A model generated the notes under the pieces. The model searched no databases and was not told the origin of the DNA. It worked only from the letters and a program-made list of their open reading frames with translations. The translations under genes and the position numbers were made by a program. Shown here piece by piece: positions 18,004 to 27,322 of a stretch of 64,000 nt of DNA (position 1 is the first letter of the stretch; the number at the start of each line of letters is the position of its first letter). The stretch lies in contig NZ_AP014821.1 in the NCBI RefSeq assembly GCF_001548115.1, positions 248,001 through 312,000 of the forward strand, given 5' to 3'. Source of the stretch: Geminocystis sp. NIES-3709 (lineage in GTDB: Bacteria > Cyanobacteriota > Cyanobacteriia > Cyanobacteriales > Cyanobacteriaceae).

Positions 18004-18417
18004 TTATTCTTCCTTGTTTTCTGATTGATTAGATTCTAATTTTGGTTCATCTACAGAAGATGACATTAATGAAGAAGATTGAGTTTGAGTTAAACGCTCT
18101 AAAAGATGACGACGATGTTCCATATTCGATTGCTCGATATTTGTTTTCACCATTTCGGGTAAAAATTCCACAATTTGCTCCGCTAAATCTTGTCTTACCG
18201 TAAGAATTCTTAAAACTAACTCCTTATTTTCTTTCATCAAATCATTGATGTAATTGTCACTATCCTGGATTTTTTTTCGATCGCTGTATTCACTAAGCCA
18301 AATCGCTTGTCCTGGATTAGTTTCCGTGAGTTGATTAATAATAATTCTTACCGCTTGATAAGTGAGATAACTTTGCAGAACCTTTGCCGTATCTTTAACG
18401 ACTTGTTTATAAGTCAT
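18004..18417 (-). CDS. rbcX: RuBisCO assembly chaperone RbcX
   Basis: A 137-residue helical dimeric chaperone that binds the C-terminal tail of newly folded RbcL and stabilises L2 and L8 assembly before RbcS joins. The start MTYKQVVKDTAKVLQSYLTYQAVR and the acidic, unstructured C-terminal tail after residue 110 are typical. Its place between rbcL and rbcS is the classic beta-cyanobacterial order. The 157-base gap to rbcL may carry a processing site; none was identified. Confidence 0.97.
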   Translation of the reverse strand: MTYKQVVKDTAKVLQSYLTYQAVRIIINQLTETNPGQAIWLSEYSDRKKIQDSDNYINDLMKENKELVLRILTVRQDLAEQIVEFLPEMVKTNIEQSNMEHRRHLLERLTQTQSSSLMSSSVDEPKLESNQSENKEE

Positions 18418-18574
18418 AAATTTAAGTTAGTATCAGTTTTCAGTTATCAGATTTTTTTAATAAGTAAAATTGCCTAAATGATTTTATTATTCTCTTTATC
18501 TTAAGAATTTTTGTTCATCAATGACTATTTACACTTATTTTCTGAGTCCCTGATGACTGATCACAACTTGAAAC

Positions 18575-19993
18575 TTAGAGAGTGTCAACGGTATCAAACT
18601 CGAACTTGATTTCTTTCCAGAGTTCACAAGCGGCCGCTAACTCAGGACTCCAACGACAAGCCTCACGGAGAACATCGTTACCTTCACGGGCTAAAGAACG
18701 ACCTTCGTTACGGGCTTGAACACAGGCTTCTAAAGCTACACGGTTAGCAGTTGCACCAGGTGCGTTACCCCAAGGATGTCCTAAAGTACCACCACCGAAC
18801 TGTAAACAAGAATCATCACCGAAGATTTCAACTAATGCGGGCATATGCCAAACGTGGATACCACCAGAAGCAACAGGCATTACACCGGGTAAAGAAGCGT
18901 AATCTTGGGTAAAGAATACACCACGAGAACGATCTTCTTCAACATAATCTTCACGCATTAAGTCAACGAAACCTAATGTTACAGCGCGATCGCCTTCTAA
19001 TTTACCAACAACAGTACCAGAGTGTAAATGATCACCACCAGAGAGACGGAGACATTTAGCTAAAACTCTGAAGTGAATACCGTGATTTTTTTGACGATCG
19101 ACTACTGCGTGCATTGCTCGGTGAATGTGGAGTAATAAACCGTTGTCACGACACCATCTTGCGAGGGAAGTGTTAGCAGTGAAACCACCAGTAAAGAAAT
19201 CGTGCATAATGATAGGAGTACCGATTTCTTTAGCGAATTCAGCACGTTTCATCATTTCTTCACAAGTACCAGCAGTAACGTTGAGGTAGTGACCTTTCAT
19301 TTCATTGGTTTCAGCTTGTGCTTTGGAGATAGCTTCTTGAACGAATAAGAAACGATCGCGCCAACGCATGAAAGGCTGAGAGTTGATGTTTTCGTCATCT
19401 TTTGTGAAGTCTAATCCACCACGAAGACACTCATAAACTGCACGACCATAGTTTTTAGCAGATAAACCTAATTTGGGTTTGATGGTACAACCTAAGAGAG
19501 GACGACCGTATTTGTTTAACAAGTCACGCTCAACGGTAATACCGTGAGGAGGACCTTGATAGGTTTTGATTAAAGCAACGGGGAAACGAATATCTTCTAA
19601 ACGTAATGCACGGAGAGCTTTAAAACCGAATACGTTACCAACTAAAGAAGTTAAAACGTTGGTGATGGAACCTTCTTCAAATAAATCTAAAGGATAAGCA
19701 ACGAATACGAAATATTGGTTATCTTCACCGGGTACGGGCTCAACGTTGTAACAACGACCTTTATAACGATCTAAGTCAGTTAAACCATCAGTCCATACAG
19801 TAGTCCAAGTACCAGTAGAAGACTCAGCCGCTACTGCTGCCGCACACTCTTCAGGGGGAACTCCTGGTTGGGGAGTCATTCTGAAACAGGCTAATAAATC
19901 AGTATCTTTAGGGGTGTAGTCAGGGGTGTAATAGGTTAGGCGATAATCCTGTACACCAGCTTTAAATCCACCTTTGGATCCAGCTTGTACCAT
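18575..19993 (-). CDS. rbcL: RuBisCO large subunit, form IB
   Basis: Catalytic subunit, 472 residues, fixing CO2 onto ribulose-1,5-bisphosphate. The carbamylated lysine and Mg ligands are in [10 protein letters not shown], the flexible loop 6 lysine in [10 protein letters not shown], and the substrate lysine in [10 protein letters not shown]. The sequence is of the green-type IB class. A strong GGAGG (20003-20007) precedes the ATG. The first gene of rbcLXS, it should be expressed strongly in light. Codon choice is noticeably more uniform than in its neighbours, as expected for one of the most abundant proteins. An RbcR-type operator lies about 175 bases upstream. Confidence 0.99.
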   Translation of the reverse strand: MVQAGSKGGFKAGVQDYRLTYYTPDYTPKDTDLLACFRMTPQPGVPPEECAAAVAAESSTGTWTTVWTDGLTDLDRYKGRCYNVEPVPGEDNQYFVFVAYPLDLFEEGSITNVLTSLVGNVFGFKALRALRLEDIRFPVALIKTYQGPPHGITVERDLLNKYGRPLLGCTIKPKLGLSAKNYGRAVYECLRGGLDFTKDDENINSQPFMRWRDRFLFVQEAISKAQAETNEMKGHYLNVTAGTCEEMMKRAEFAKEIGTPIIMHDFFTGGFTANTSLARWCRDNGLLLHIHRAMHAVVDRQKNHGIHFRVLAKCLRLSGGDHLHSGTVVGKLEGDRAVTLGFVDLMREDYVEEDRSRGVFFTQDYASLPGVMPVASGGIHVWHMPALVEIFGDDSCLQFGGGTLGHPWGNAPGATANRVALEACVQARNEGRSLAREGNDVLREACRWSPELAAACELWKEIKFEFDTVDTL

Positions 19994-20166
19994 TTGTCGT
20001 TTCCTCCAAATATATAAATTTTCTTTATAGCTTTATATTTAACAACTTCTATAACTGGAAGTTCGTTTTAAGCCTTTTACTTTTCGAGTTCCAATCTTAT
20101 CACGAAGGGGATCATTTTTTCGATCGATTTTTTTCTGATTTACGATTATTATTTTTTCTAATTTTT

Positions 20167-20181
20167 ATTAGGTTAACTAAT
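20167..20181. promoter_or_regulatory. Probable RbcR operator upstream of rbcL
   Basis: ATTAG-GTTAA-CTAAT fits exactly the ATTA(G/A)-N5-(C/T)TAAT consensus reported for the LysR-type regulator RbcR in Synechocystis. It is centred about 180 bases upstream of the rbcL start and about 75-80 bases upstream of a candidate -10 box on the minus strand, roughly where a LysR activator would bind. The site is seen; the binding is inferred. Confidence 0.6.
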
Positions 20182-20387
20182 CTTTATTTGCTTGACTTAG
20201 CTGTTTTTTTAAGGTTATGATAACTTGCTTCATTTTTTTTCATAGAACTAAACTGTTATTAAATACATATTCCTTTACATTTAGAAAACAAGGACATTTT
20301 CTAGGTTATTATACTTATTTGAAAAACTTATCATTATCAATAATTAGGAGTTAGGAGTTATAGCCGTTGCCATAATATGATTAACAT

Positions 20388-20422
20388 TTAGTGATTAGCT
20401 GTTAGTTTTTAGCTGTTAGCCT
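20388..20422. repeat. Five heptamers of the TTAGNNN type
   Basis: TTAGTGA, TTAGCTG, TTAGTTT, TTAGCTG, TTAGCCT in strict register, running straight into a dispersed repeat body at 20420. Confidence 0.75.
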
Positions 20423-20475
20423 TTTTTCCATGAAAGAATAAGTAGTCAATTACTAATGTTGACCAAAAATTTACC
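20420..20475. repeat. Dispersed intergenic repeat body, copy 1
   Basis: Nearly identical to 35837-35893: a CCTTTTTTCCAT start, AAAGAATAAGT, then TCAATTACTAATGTT and ACCAAAAATTT. Both copies are joined to TTAG-type heptamers on the same side. Confidence 0.8.
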
Positions 20476-20613
20476 TGAGTTCGAGAAAAAATCCTTGATG
20501 TAGGTAGGTTTTAGGGTTTAGGTTCTAAAAATACCAAATCTGATTGAATTATTTAATGAAATTAATCTAAGTAAAATCCATTGTTAACAGTTTTTCATCA
20601 ATTATTTACCCAA

Positions 20614-20641
20614 TACCTAACAACTAATACCTAATACCTTG
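20614..20641. repeat. Four heptamers of the TACCTAA type
   Basis: TACCTAA, CAACTAA, TACCTAA, TACCTTG in register. The same unit recurs at 22927-22947. Confidence 0.7.
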
Positions 20642-20803
20642 TTATTCCCCATACATTTTGCATCGAACTGAGACAAATTTAACTTTACAATAGCTGATAA
20701 CTAATTGCTAATTAAACATAATTATTCCTCACGACTCATATAGGATTGCTATATTATGTAAAGTAATGTTAATTTGTTAAAGAATAATTCAAAAAAGTAT
20801 TTC

Positions 20804-22729
20804 ATGAATAGTGTTATCTCCCGTCGCAATCTTTTAAAACTATTTACTGTCACTGGTATTCTCGGTATTCTTGGTTATTCAAGACTTGTTAAACCGCAAC
20901 CCACGATTCATCAATGGGATACTTTAACTTTACCTCGTCAACTGAGTAAACCCAAAAAAGTAGTAGTCATTGGCGGTGGATTAGCAGGTTTAGCTTCTGC
21001 TTATGAGTTGAGTAATCGAGGTTTTGAAGTAACACTATTAGAAAAATCCCCTCAGTTAGGCGGTAAAATAGCTAGTTGGGATATTCAAGTGGGAGATGAT
21101 ACCTTTAAGATGGAACATGGTTTTCATGGTTTTTTCCCTCAATATTATAATCTCAAAAGCATTGTTAACGAGATTAATATTAAAGATAACTTTCAATCCC
21201 TAGATTACTATTCAGTCGTGTTTAAAGGAGATAAGTATAAACCTGAAAATTTTCTCCCTAGTCATTCGTCTTTTCCTTGGAATATAGTGGATTTAGCTAT
21301 ATCTTCTCAAAATTCTCTCCATTGGGGAATAAATCTAGCGAATCCCGAACATTGGCGAGTTTTTCACGCTATTACGAGCTTTAAAATCCCTGACAGTTAC
21401 TATACCTTAGATAATATTTCTGTTACGGATTGGGCAGCAAAAGGTATTCCTCAAGGTTTGTTTGATTTATACTTCCTTCCCTTTGCTAAGTCTTCCCTTA
21501 ATGCCCCTGATGTGCTTAGTACTGGTGAATTAATGCAATTTTTCCATTTTTATTTTTTTGGCAATCCTGAAGGTTTGGCTTTTAATGGTACGATCGATGA
21601 TATGGGTACAAGTTTAGTTAATCCCATTGCTGAAAACATCCTCAAGAATGGGGGTAAAATTATCACGGAAGCTAATATTAGTAAAATTCAGTGTGAGGGA
21701 GATAAAATAAGTTCGATCGAGTTTTATCAGGGTGATAATATTAGTAACGTACCCTTTTGGGTAGATATTAACCCTCTTTTACAAGATAACAACTACGACT
21801 ATTATGGTGCCGGAGATGCTCTATTTGCTTTAGCGAAGGATACGGATAAGGCTTTTTCCCTCAGTTGTACTCATCAAGGATGTACTGTTAATAAACAAGA
21901 AAATGGTCAATTTTTATGTCCTTGTCATGGGGCAGTTTACGATCGAGATGGGAAAGTTGTCAACCCTCCTGCACAAAGAAATCTTAATACTTACAAAGTA
22001 GTTGTAAAAGAAGATAATAGAGTGAAATTAGTTGCTAATACGCCAAAAACTACCCATCAACCAGAGAAGATTGAAGCTGATTATTTTGTAATGGCAACAG
22101 ATGTTAACGGCTTAAAACACTTGTTTAACTTAATAGAAGGAGAAGGAGAAACTTGTCAACAGACTAAATCTCAAGTAACAAGTTTACCATTAGCTGATCC
22201 CTTTGCAGTGGCTCGTTTTTGGCTAGATAAAGATTTTGATTGGCAGTACAGCAATTTTGCCTCTCTTTCAGGTTACAAATTAACCGATAGTATAACCCTT
22301 TATCACCGCATTCAAAGAGAATATAAACAATGGGCGCAAAAAACAGGAGGAAGTGTGGTAGAATTACACGCCTACTGCTATAAGGAAAAAGAATTTCCTA
22401 CCCAAGAGGCTATTTTAGCCACTTTTCAAAAGGAATTATACGAAATTGTTCCAGAATTAACTAACGCCCGAATTTTACATCAACAATTAGTAAATCAAAA
22501 GAATTTTTCTGGTTATCCTCCTAATAGCTTCAAAATGCGTCCACAAACTGAAACAGATATACAAAATTTAATGTTTGCGGGGGATTGGGTGAAGATGCCT
22601 TTTCCCTGTGGGTTGATGGAAAGAGCGGTTAGTAGTGGATTATTATCGGCAAATGCAATACTTTACCGAGAAGGATTACACAGACGTGACTTACTTTCGG
22701 TAAATCCTTCCGGTTTATTCAGCATTTAA
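20804..22729 (+). CDS. Tat-exported FAD-dependent oxidoreductase with an inserted Rieske domain
   Basis: A 641-residue protein. The N-terminus is a twin-arginine signal (SRRNLLKLFTVTGILG). The FAD-binding GGGLAGLASAYELS is at about 56-70, and the FAD part resembles phytoene desaturase/amine oxidases up to the closing FAGDWV-type motif (FAGDWVKMPFPCGLMERAV). A Rieske [2Fe-2S] domain is inserted near 355-376, with C-x-H-x2-C in CTHQGCTV and C-P-C-H-G in CPCHGAVYD. All four cluster ligands are present. The likely location is the thylakoid lumen or periplasm. The substrate is unknown; carotenoid, quinone or amine oxidation are guesses. The frame opens earlier at a TTG, but the ATG at 20804 fits the Tat signal better. 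Confidence 0.88.
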   Translation: MNSVISRRNLLKLFTVTGILGILGYSRLVKPQPTIHQWDTLTLPRQLSKPKKVVVIGGGLAGLASAYELSNRGFEVTLLEKSPQLGGKIASWDIQVGDDTFKMEHGFHGFFPQYYNLKSIVNEINIKDNFQSLDYYSVVFKGDKYKPENFLPSHSSFPWNIVDLAISSQNSLHWGINLANPEHWRVFHAITSFKIPDSYYTLDNISVTDWAAKGIPQGLFDLYFLPFAKSSLNAPDVLSTGELMQFFHFYFFGNPEGLAFNGTIDDMGTSLVNPIAENILKNGGKIITEANISKIQCEGDKISSIEFYQGDNISNVPFWVDINPLLQDNNYDYYGAGDALFALAKDTDKAFSLSCTHQGCTVNKQENGQFLCPCHGAVYDRDGKVVNPPAQRNLNTYKVVVKEDNRVKLVANTPKTTHQPEKIEADYFVMATDVNGLKHLFNLIEGEGETCQQTKSQVTSLPLADPFAVARFWLDKDFDWQYSNFASLSGYKLTDSITLYHRIQREYKQWAQKTGGSVVELHAYCYKEKEFPTQEAILATFQKELYEIVPELTNARILHQQLVNQKNFSGYPPNSFKMRPQTETDIQNLMFAGDWVKMPFPCGLMERAVSSGLLSANAILYREGLHRRDLLSVNPSGLFSI

Positions 22730-22949
22730 TCAATAATGAGGGTTTGGTGTTGGGAGTCATAAGATTCTAAAATCAAGGGTTTAGGCATATTAGATCAACA
22801 AAAAGTAAACAGTTTTAGCAATTTTTTAAGAAAAATTCAGCATTTTTAACCTTATTTTCTTTCAAACAAGTTTGTCTGTTTTGTATATAAAAAAAGTCTC
22901 AAAACCTAGATTTTTCATTATTTTATCTAATACCTAATACCTACCCCCT

Positions 22950-22980
22950 ACCAAAAAACTTTTTCAGCAACCCCTAATTA
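22950..22980. repeat. Dispersed motif ACTTTTTCAGCAACCCCTA, copy 1
   Basis: Shared with 39059-39089. In both places CCAAAA(A/T) lies just before it and pyrimidine-rich period-7 DNA (TACCTAA units here) lies further left. Non-coding, close to the stop of the next minus-strand gene. Confidence 0.65.
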
Positions 22981-22984
22981 ACTT

Positions 22985-23428
22985 TTATTCTTTCCAATCA
23001 GGGCAAGTTTCATCATCCCAACCATAAGGGTGCATAGCACATACAAGTAAGTTACCATTATAAGTTTGTCCATGATAATTCACACATCCTACACAGGCAG
23101 GATGTTTTTCTGGATGGGGTTTTAGTTTATAATCCTCAAATAAAAACCCTAAATCTTCGTCAATATCTAAATTTCGATCGTGTTGTTGTAAATATTCTTC
23201 ATCGAAAAAAAAACTCAAAAAATTCCCCATTAAATGATCCACATCAATTAGAATTTGATTAAATTCCGAAGTAAAAATATCTTCAACTTCTTCTGTAATT
23301 TCATTAAAAGTTTTTTCCCAGTCTTCGGTATTTTTTTGCAAATCTTGGTTAATTTGAGCCGAAAATGACTCTAATTCCTGTTGTGCATTATTTAACCATT
23401 CAAATAATTTATTTTGCCAATTATCCAT
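22985..23428 (-). CDS. Conserved cyanobacterial protein with Cys-rich C-terminus
   Basis: A 147-residue protein of no named function. Residues 1-75 are acidic and probably coiled coil (WLNNAQQELESFSAQINQDL). The C-terminal 45 residues are compact, with four cysteines: HPACVGCVNYHGQTY, LLVCAMHPYG and ETCPDWKE. The spacing suggests a small metal-binding or disulfide fold, and the CAMHPYG...CPDWKE ending recurs in cyanobacterial proteins. The next gene upstream on the same strand begins 112 bases away, so the two may be a pair. Cytoplasmic, as no signal is seen. Confidence 0.75.
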   Translation of the reverse strand: MDNWQNKLFEWLNNAQQELESFSAQINQDLQKNTEDWEKTFNEITEEVEDIFTSEFNQILIDVDHLMGNFLSFFFDEEYLQQHDRNLDIDEDLGFLFEDYKLKPHPEKHPACVGCVNYHGQTYNGNLLVCAMHPYGWDDETCPDWKE

Positions 23429-23539
23429 CCTTCACCTAAAATTAGAAAACTTAACCACTAATCTATCTCACGATCGAGCATTGTTATCTTTTTCTTAAAT
23501 TTTCTTTAAGCAGACTCAAAAAACCTCAATTTCAGGATT

Positions 23540-23863
23540 TTATGTGTCTTCGTCATCAGTAATAATCTCAATAGGGCGTGGTTGGGAAGATGGATTAGAA
23601 GTATCATTTTTGATTGCTTGATTTTGAGATTGTTGTACAATTTCATCCACAAAACCACGAGCTTCTTCCGCCGTTATTTTGCCCTTATTTACCATCTCAT
23701 CGGCTATTTTTTGCAATTGTTGAGGAAAATCTGGGGTAATAGCGATTTTTTCTGCCTGTTGCTTCAACTCCTGAAATTTATTACTAGCTTTTTCCACGGC
23801 ATAACTAGCAATACCAACCCCTAAATAAAAGGCTTTTTGCAACAAATTTTCTGACTCAGCCAT
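23540..23863 (-). CDS. Phasin-like small helical protein
   Basis: A 107-residue, mostly helical protein. MAESENLLQKAFYLGVGIASYAVEKASNKFQEL carries a hydrophobic-faced helix, followed by a charged helix and the segment VNKGKITAEEARGFVDEIV, which looks like the end of PhaF/phasin-type or poly(hydroxyalkanoate) granule proteins. The tail after 85 is disordered and rich in Asn, Ser and Pro. Similar short proteins are widespread in cyanobacteria without proven function. It may be co-transcribed with the downstream Cys-rich gene. Confidence 0.7.
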   Translation of the reverse strand: MAESENLLQKAFYLGVGIASYAVEKASNKFQELKQQAEKIAITPDFPQQLQKIADEMVNKGKITAEEARGFVDEIVQQSQNQAIKNDTSNPSSQPRPIEIITDDEDT

Positions 23864-24085
23864 AAATAATAAAAACCTGTAAAGTTATTTTATATTATTC
23901 TAGTCTATAAAATAGAGTGGTTTATTTGAGAAAACCTAAAGTTGTTAGATTTTAGTTAGGATTATAACAAAAGTTTTCGATCGACTTAAACAGAATGTTC
24001 CAGAAAAATTTTGTGGCACATAAATTAAATATTGGTTAAAATTACCAAAAATATCTAATCCGTGCAAAAATAAGATTTCAAGACT

Positions 24086-25789
24086 TTGAACCAACAATAC
24101 TCTTTTCCCCATAGCTTTGATGTTATCATTATCGGCTCTGGTGCGGCCGGTTTATATTCAGCGTTGTGTCTTCCTAATAATTTACGGGTTGCTATTATTA
24201 CTAAGGATAAACTGAAGAAGGGTGCAAGTGATTGGGCGCAAGGGGGTATTGCCGCCGCTATTAATCCTGATGATTCCTCTGAATCTCATTTACAAGATAC
24301 CTTAAAAGCCGGTGCAGGTTTATGTGATGTTAATGCAGTTAAATATCTAGTTGAAAATGCAGTCACTTCTATTCAGTCTTTGTTGAAAATGGGAGTAGAT
24401 TTTGATCATGAAAGTAATGGAGAATTAGCAACGACATTAGAGGCAGCACACTCTTTTCCTAGAGTACTTCATGCGGCCGATACTACGGGGAGAGCGATCG
24501 TATCTATCTTACGACAAAAAGTGTTAGAAAGTGATTATATCTACGTCTATGAACAAGCCTATGCCCTAAATTTATGGTTAGACGAAGCAAAAAAAGATTG
24601 TCAAGGAGTTTGTTTATTATATGACAATCGGATTCATTGGCTAAAAGCTCAAGGGGTAATTTTAGCGACAGGAGGAGGAGGACAAGTTTTCGCCCATACA
24701 ACTAACCCTACTGTTAGCACAGGAGACGGAGTTGCTTTAGCTTGGCGTGCTGGTGCAGTATTAAGAGATTTAGAATTTGTACAATTTCACCCCACAGCCT
24801 TAGATATAGAAAACGCACCTCATTTTTTGATTAGTGAAGCAGTGAGAGGAGAAGGTGCGCATTTAATTGATAACGAAAAAAAACGCTTTGCTTTCGACTA
24901 TCATACTGATGGAGAATTAGCACCTAGAGACATCGTTAGTCGTGCGATTTACAGTCATTTACATAAAGTTAGTTCTGATCCTGTTCATGATAAAGTTTAC
25001 TTAGATTTACGTCCTATTCCTCACGATCGTATAGAGTATCGTTTTCCTAATATTATCAATAAGTGCCAACAATGGGGAATAGACTTATTTTCTCAACCGA
25101 TTCCTGTGTCTCCTGCCGCTCATTATTGGATGGGAGGAGTTAAAGTTAATCTTAATAATGAGACTTCTATCGGCGGTTTATATGCCATTGGAGAGACTGC
25201 TAGTACAGGGGTTCATGGAGCGAATCGTTTAGCTAGTAATTCTCTCTTAGAATGCGTAGTGTTTGCCGAGAGTTTTCGTGATTTTACTATTGAATCTAAA
25301 TTTACTACTGAGGAGTCATCATCTCTAGTTTATCAGCGTGTGGAATATGACTGGCTTCAGGAGATGTCTTTAATTAAAGAAATTCGGGAAGATTTACCGA
25401 TTACGGTATGGGAAGGAGCGGGGATTTGTCGCACTAAAGTAGGATTAGAAAAATCGATCGAGCAAGTGATAGCTTGGCGAAGTCAATTAGAATCACTTTC
25501 AATATGTCAATGGATGATGAATTTATCTTCTTGTCAACAATATGAATTAGTGTTACCCAACGCCGAGGAAAATTTGAAATTAGCGGCGGAAACTCTTAAT
25601 TTAATGGATGTAGCTTATTTAATTCTAAAAAGTGCGCTTTTCCGTCAAGAAAGTAGAGGAGGACATTATCGTTTAGATTACCCTATAAGTGACGATCGTT
25701 GGCAAAATCATACTTTGGTACAGTGCAATACTTGGACACAAGATAATTTAACCCACGTTCCGCACGTCAATTTGAACTATGCTTCGTAA
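24086..25789 (+). CDS. nadB: L-aspartate oxidase
   Basis: A 567-residue flavoprotein that oxidises L-aspartate to iminoaspartate, the first step of NAD synthesis; quinolinate synthase NadA acts next. The FAD site is IIGSGAAGLYSAL at about 14-26. The succinate dehydrogenase-like active site is seen in SDWAQGGIAAAI, the histidine/arginine segment RVLHAADTTGRAIV, EFVQFHPTAL, HYWMGGVKV and GETASTGVHGANRLASNSLLE. There is an in-frame stop five codons upstream and no ATG before the FAD motif, so translation most likely starts at the TTG at 24086. NadA is not adjacent. Confidence 0.96.
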   Translation: MNQQYSFPHSFDVIIIGSGAAGLYSALCLPNNLRVAIITKDKLKKGASDWAQGGIAAAINPDDSSESHLQDTLKAGAGLCDVNAVKYLVENAVTSIQSLLKMGVDFDHESNGELATTLEAAHSFPRVLHAADTTGRAIVSILRQKVLESDYIYVYEQAYALNLWLDEAKKDCQGVCLLYDNRIHWLKAQGVILATGGGGQVFAHTTNPTVSTGDGVALAWRAGAVLRDLEFVQFHPTALDIENAPHFLISEAVRGEGAHLIDNEKKRFAFDYHTDGELAPRDIVSRAIYSHLHKVSSDPVHDKVYLDLRPIPHDRIEYRFPNIINKCQQWGIDLFSQPIPVSPAAHYWMGGVKVNLNNETSIGGLYAIGETASTGVHGANRLASNSLLECVVFAESFRDFTIESKFTTEESSSLVYQRVEYDWLQEMSLIKEIREDLPITVWEGAGICRTKVGLEKSIEQVIAWRSQLESLSICQWMMNLSSCQQYELVLPNAEENLKLAAETLNLMDVAYLILKSALFRQESRGGHYRLDYPISDDRWQNHTLVQCNTWTQDNLTHVPHVNLNYAS

Positions 25790-25992
25790 TATAAAAAGAT
25801 GCTGTTTACAAATGATAACTCAGAGAATAAAATAATGAAACTAAATTATAACAACTATAAATTAATGAAAATGATCAAAATTCGATCGATAAAAACCGCA
25901 AAAATATGTAGTAATTATTAGTTTCTTTCGATGTTCAGTGTGTCTTATTTGCTGAACACTTAAAAGAACATGCGGAATGTGGGATTTAAGAT

Positions 25993-26027
25993 AACTGCTA
26001 ACAGCTAATTGCTAACGGCTAACAGCT
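25993..26027. repeat. Five heptamers of the AACNGCT type
   Basis: AACTGCT, AACAGCT, AATTGCT, AACGGCT, AACAGCT in perfect register, ending 6 bases before the stop codon of ctpA. A very regular member of the period-7 arrays. Confidence 0.85.
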
Positions 26028-26033
26028 TAATGA

Positions 26034-27260
26034 CTATTTTAGAGTTTCTTGTTCCAATGCTAGATAAGTTAAGGCTTCTTGATATTGTAAATCTTTGTCT
26101 GTGCCAATTTCAAAATAACTGATCAGTTCTTGGGTTACAATTCGATCGGGCGTTATACCTAGTTTATTAATGTCTTTATGACTGGGAGTTTCATATTTAG
26201 CAACGGTGATAGCAATTCCAGCACCTTCGGGAAGTTCAAATAAAGACTGAATTAAGCCTTTGCCAAAAGTTTTTTCTCCGATTAAAATAGCTCTATGGTT
26301 ATCTTGTAATGCACCTGCAAGAATTTCACTAGCACTAGCTGAACCTTGATTAACTAAAACAACTAACGGTTTATCAGTAATAGCATCTCCATCGGCATCA
26401 TAACTGCCTAAAATTCCCTGACGATTGACAGTATAAACGATCGTGCTAGGAGGCAACCATAAACGAGCAATTTCGATACCCGCCTGTAACAATCCTCCCG
26501 GATTATTTCTTAAGTCTAAAATATAGCCTTTTGCGCCTTCTTGTTCTAATTTCACCATAGCATGGGCTAAATCTTTGGTGGCATTACCACTGAATTGATT
26601 TAATCGCAGATAACCAATAGGATAATTAGGTTGAGATTTATCTAAATCATAGCTTACTGCACTTAGGGAAAGTCGATCGCGCTTTAATTCATAAGTTTTG
26701 ATCGTTGATTGATTCTGGGGCTTGATTTCTAAAATTACTGTTGTACCAATTTCTCCCCTGATTTTATTAGCGGCTTCATCTAAAGTTAAAGTTTGAGTGT
26801 CAATGCCATCGATCGTGATAATCTGATCTCTTGGTTGAATACCTGCCAATTCGGCTGGAGAACTAGGCAAAGGTGTTACAACTTCTAATTGATTGTTTTC
26901 AGGATTTATACTGATTTGTAAGCCAATACCAGATAATTCTCCAGAGGTAGTAATTTGTAAATTGTGATAATTTTCTGGGGGCAATAAACGAGTATAAGGA
27001 TCATCCAGAAGGGCTAACATTTCCTTGATGGCAGTATAAGTTTCTTCTCGATTATGTAGAGGTTTTTTTAGAAATTTTTGTCTTATTGTCCACCAATTTT
27101 GATTATTAAAAGAATCATCCACATAAGCCTCATTCACTAACCGCCATGATTGCAGTAAAATTTTTTCTTCTTCCGTATAGGCATAGGCATTAGGAGTATA
27201 AATAACATTAGTACAAATGAATAATAAAATTATGACTAAACTCACCCAAATTTTTTTCAT
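26034..27260 (-). CDS. ctpA: Carboxyl-terminal processing protease (CtpA type)
   Basis: Serine protease of family S41, 408 residues. In cyanobacteria and chloroplasts CtpA trims the C-terminus of the photosystem II protein D1 so that the manganese cluster can assemble. Residues 1-28 are an export signal (VSLVIILLFICTNVIY, then AYA). A PDZ domain lies at about 95-185 (GELSGIGLQI through GIQPRDQIITIDG). The catalytic serine is in VNQGSASASEILAG and the lysine in GEKTFGKGLIQS. The opening SWRLVNEAYVD...NWW is of the CtpA rather than CtpB kind by memory. A TTG-initiated form four codons longer is possible; ATG 27260 is preferred. Confidence 0.9.
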   Translation of the reverse strand: MKKIWVSLVIILLFICTNVIYTPNAYAYTEEEKILLQSWRLVNEAYVDDSFNNQNWWTIRQKFLKKPLHNREETYTAIKEMLALLDDPYTRLLPPENYHNLQITTSGELSGIGLQISINPENNQLEVVTPLPSSPAELAGIQPRDQIITIDGIDTQTLTLDEAANKIRGEIGTTVILEIKPQNQSTIKTYELKRDRLSLSAVSYDLDKSQPNYPIGYLRLNQFSGNATKDLAHAMVKLEQEGAKGYILDLRNNPGGLLQAGIEIARLWLPPSTIVYTVNRQGILGSYDADGDAITDKPLVVLVNQGSASASEILAGALQDNHRAILIGEKTFGKGLIQSLFELPEGAGIAITVAKYETPSHKDINKLGITPDRIVTQELISYFEIGTDKDLQYQEALTYLALEQETLK

Positions 27261-27294
27261 ATTAACTATCAATTAGGTTAAAGTTTTCTTATCT

Positions 27295-27322
27295 TATCAA
27301 CTATCAACTATTAACTATTAAC
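27295..27322. repeat. Four heptamers overlapping the map stop
   Basis: TATCAAC, TATCAAC, TATTAAC, TATTAAC. The map stop codon (27318-27320) is supplied by the last unit, so the array reaches into the coding frame. Confidence 0.8.

Larger units (their letters stand above)
19994..20803. other. Promoter-bearing intergenic region of rbcL and repeat cluster
   Basis: 810 bases between divergent rbcL and the FAD/Rieske gene. The rbcL-proximal 200 bases hold the ribosome site, a possible -10 box (TAAGAT at 20099-20094, minus strand) and the RbcR-type operator. From 20340 to 20650 the DNA is almost wholly repeats: two heptamer arrays, one copy of a 56-bp dispersed repeat, an ACCTGAGTTCGA head motif and a G-rich octamer stretch. 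No gene was seen. Confidence 0.65.

Noticed and set aside
25834-25920. Lys/Asn/Ile-rich short frame after nadB
   Set aside because: Composition is what AT-rich intergenic DNA gives by chance.
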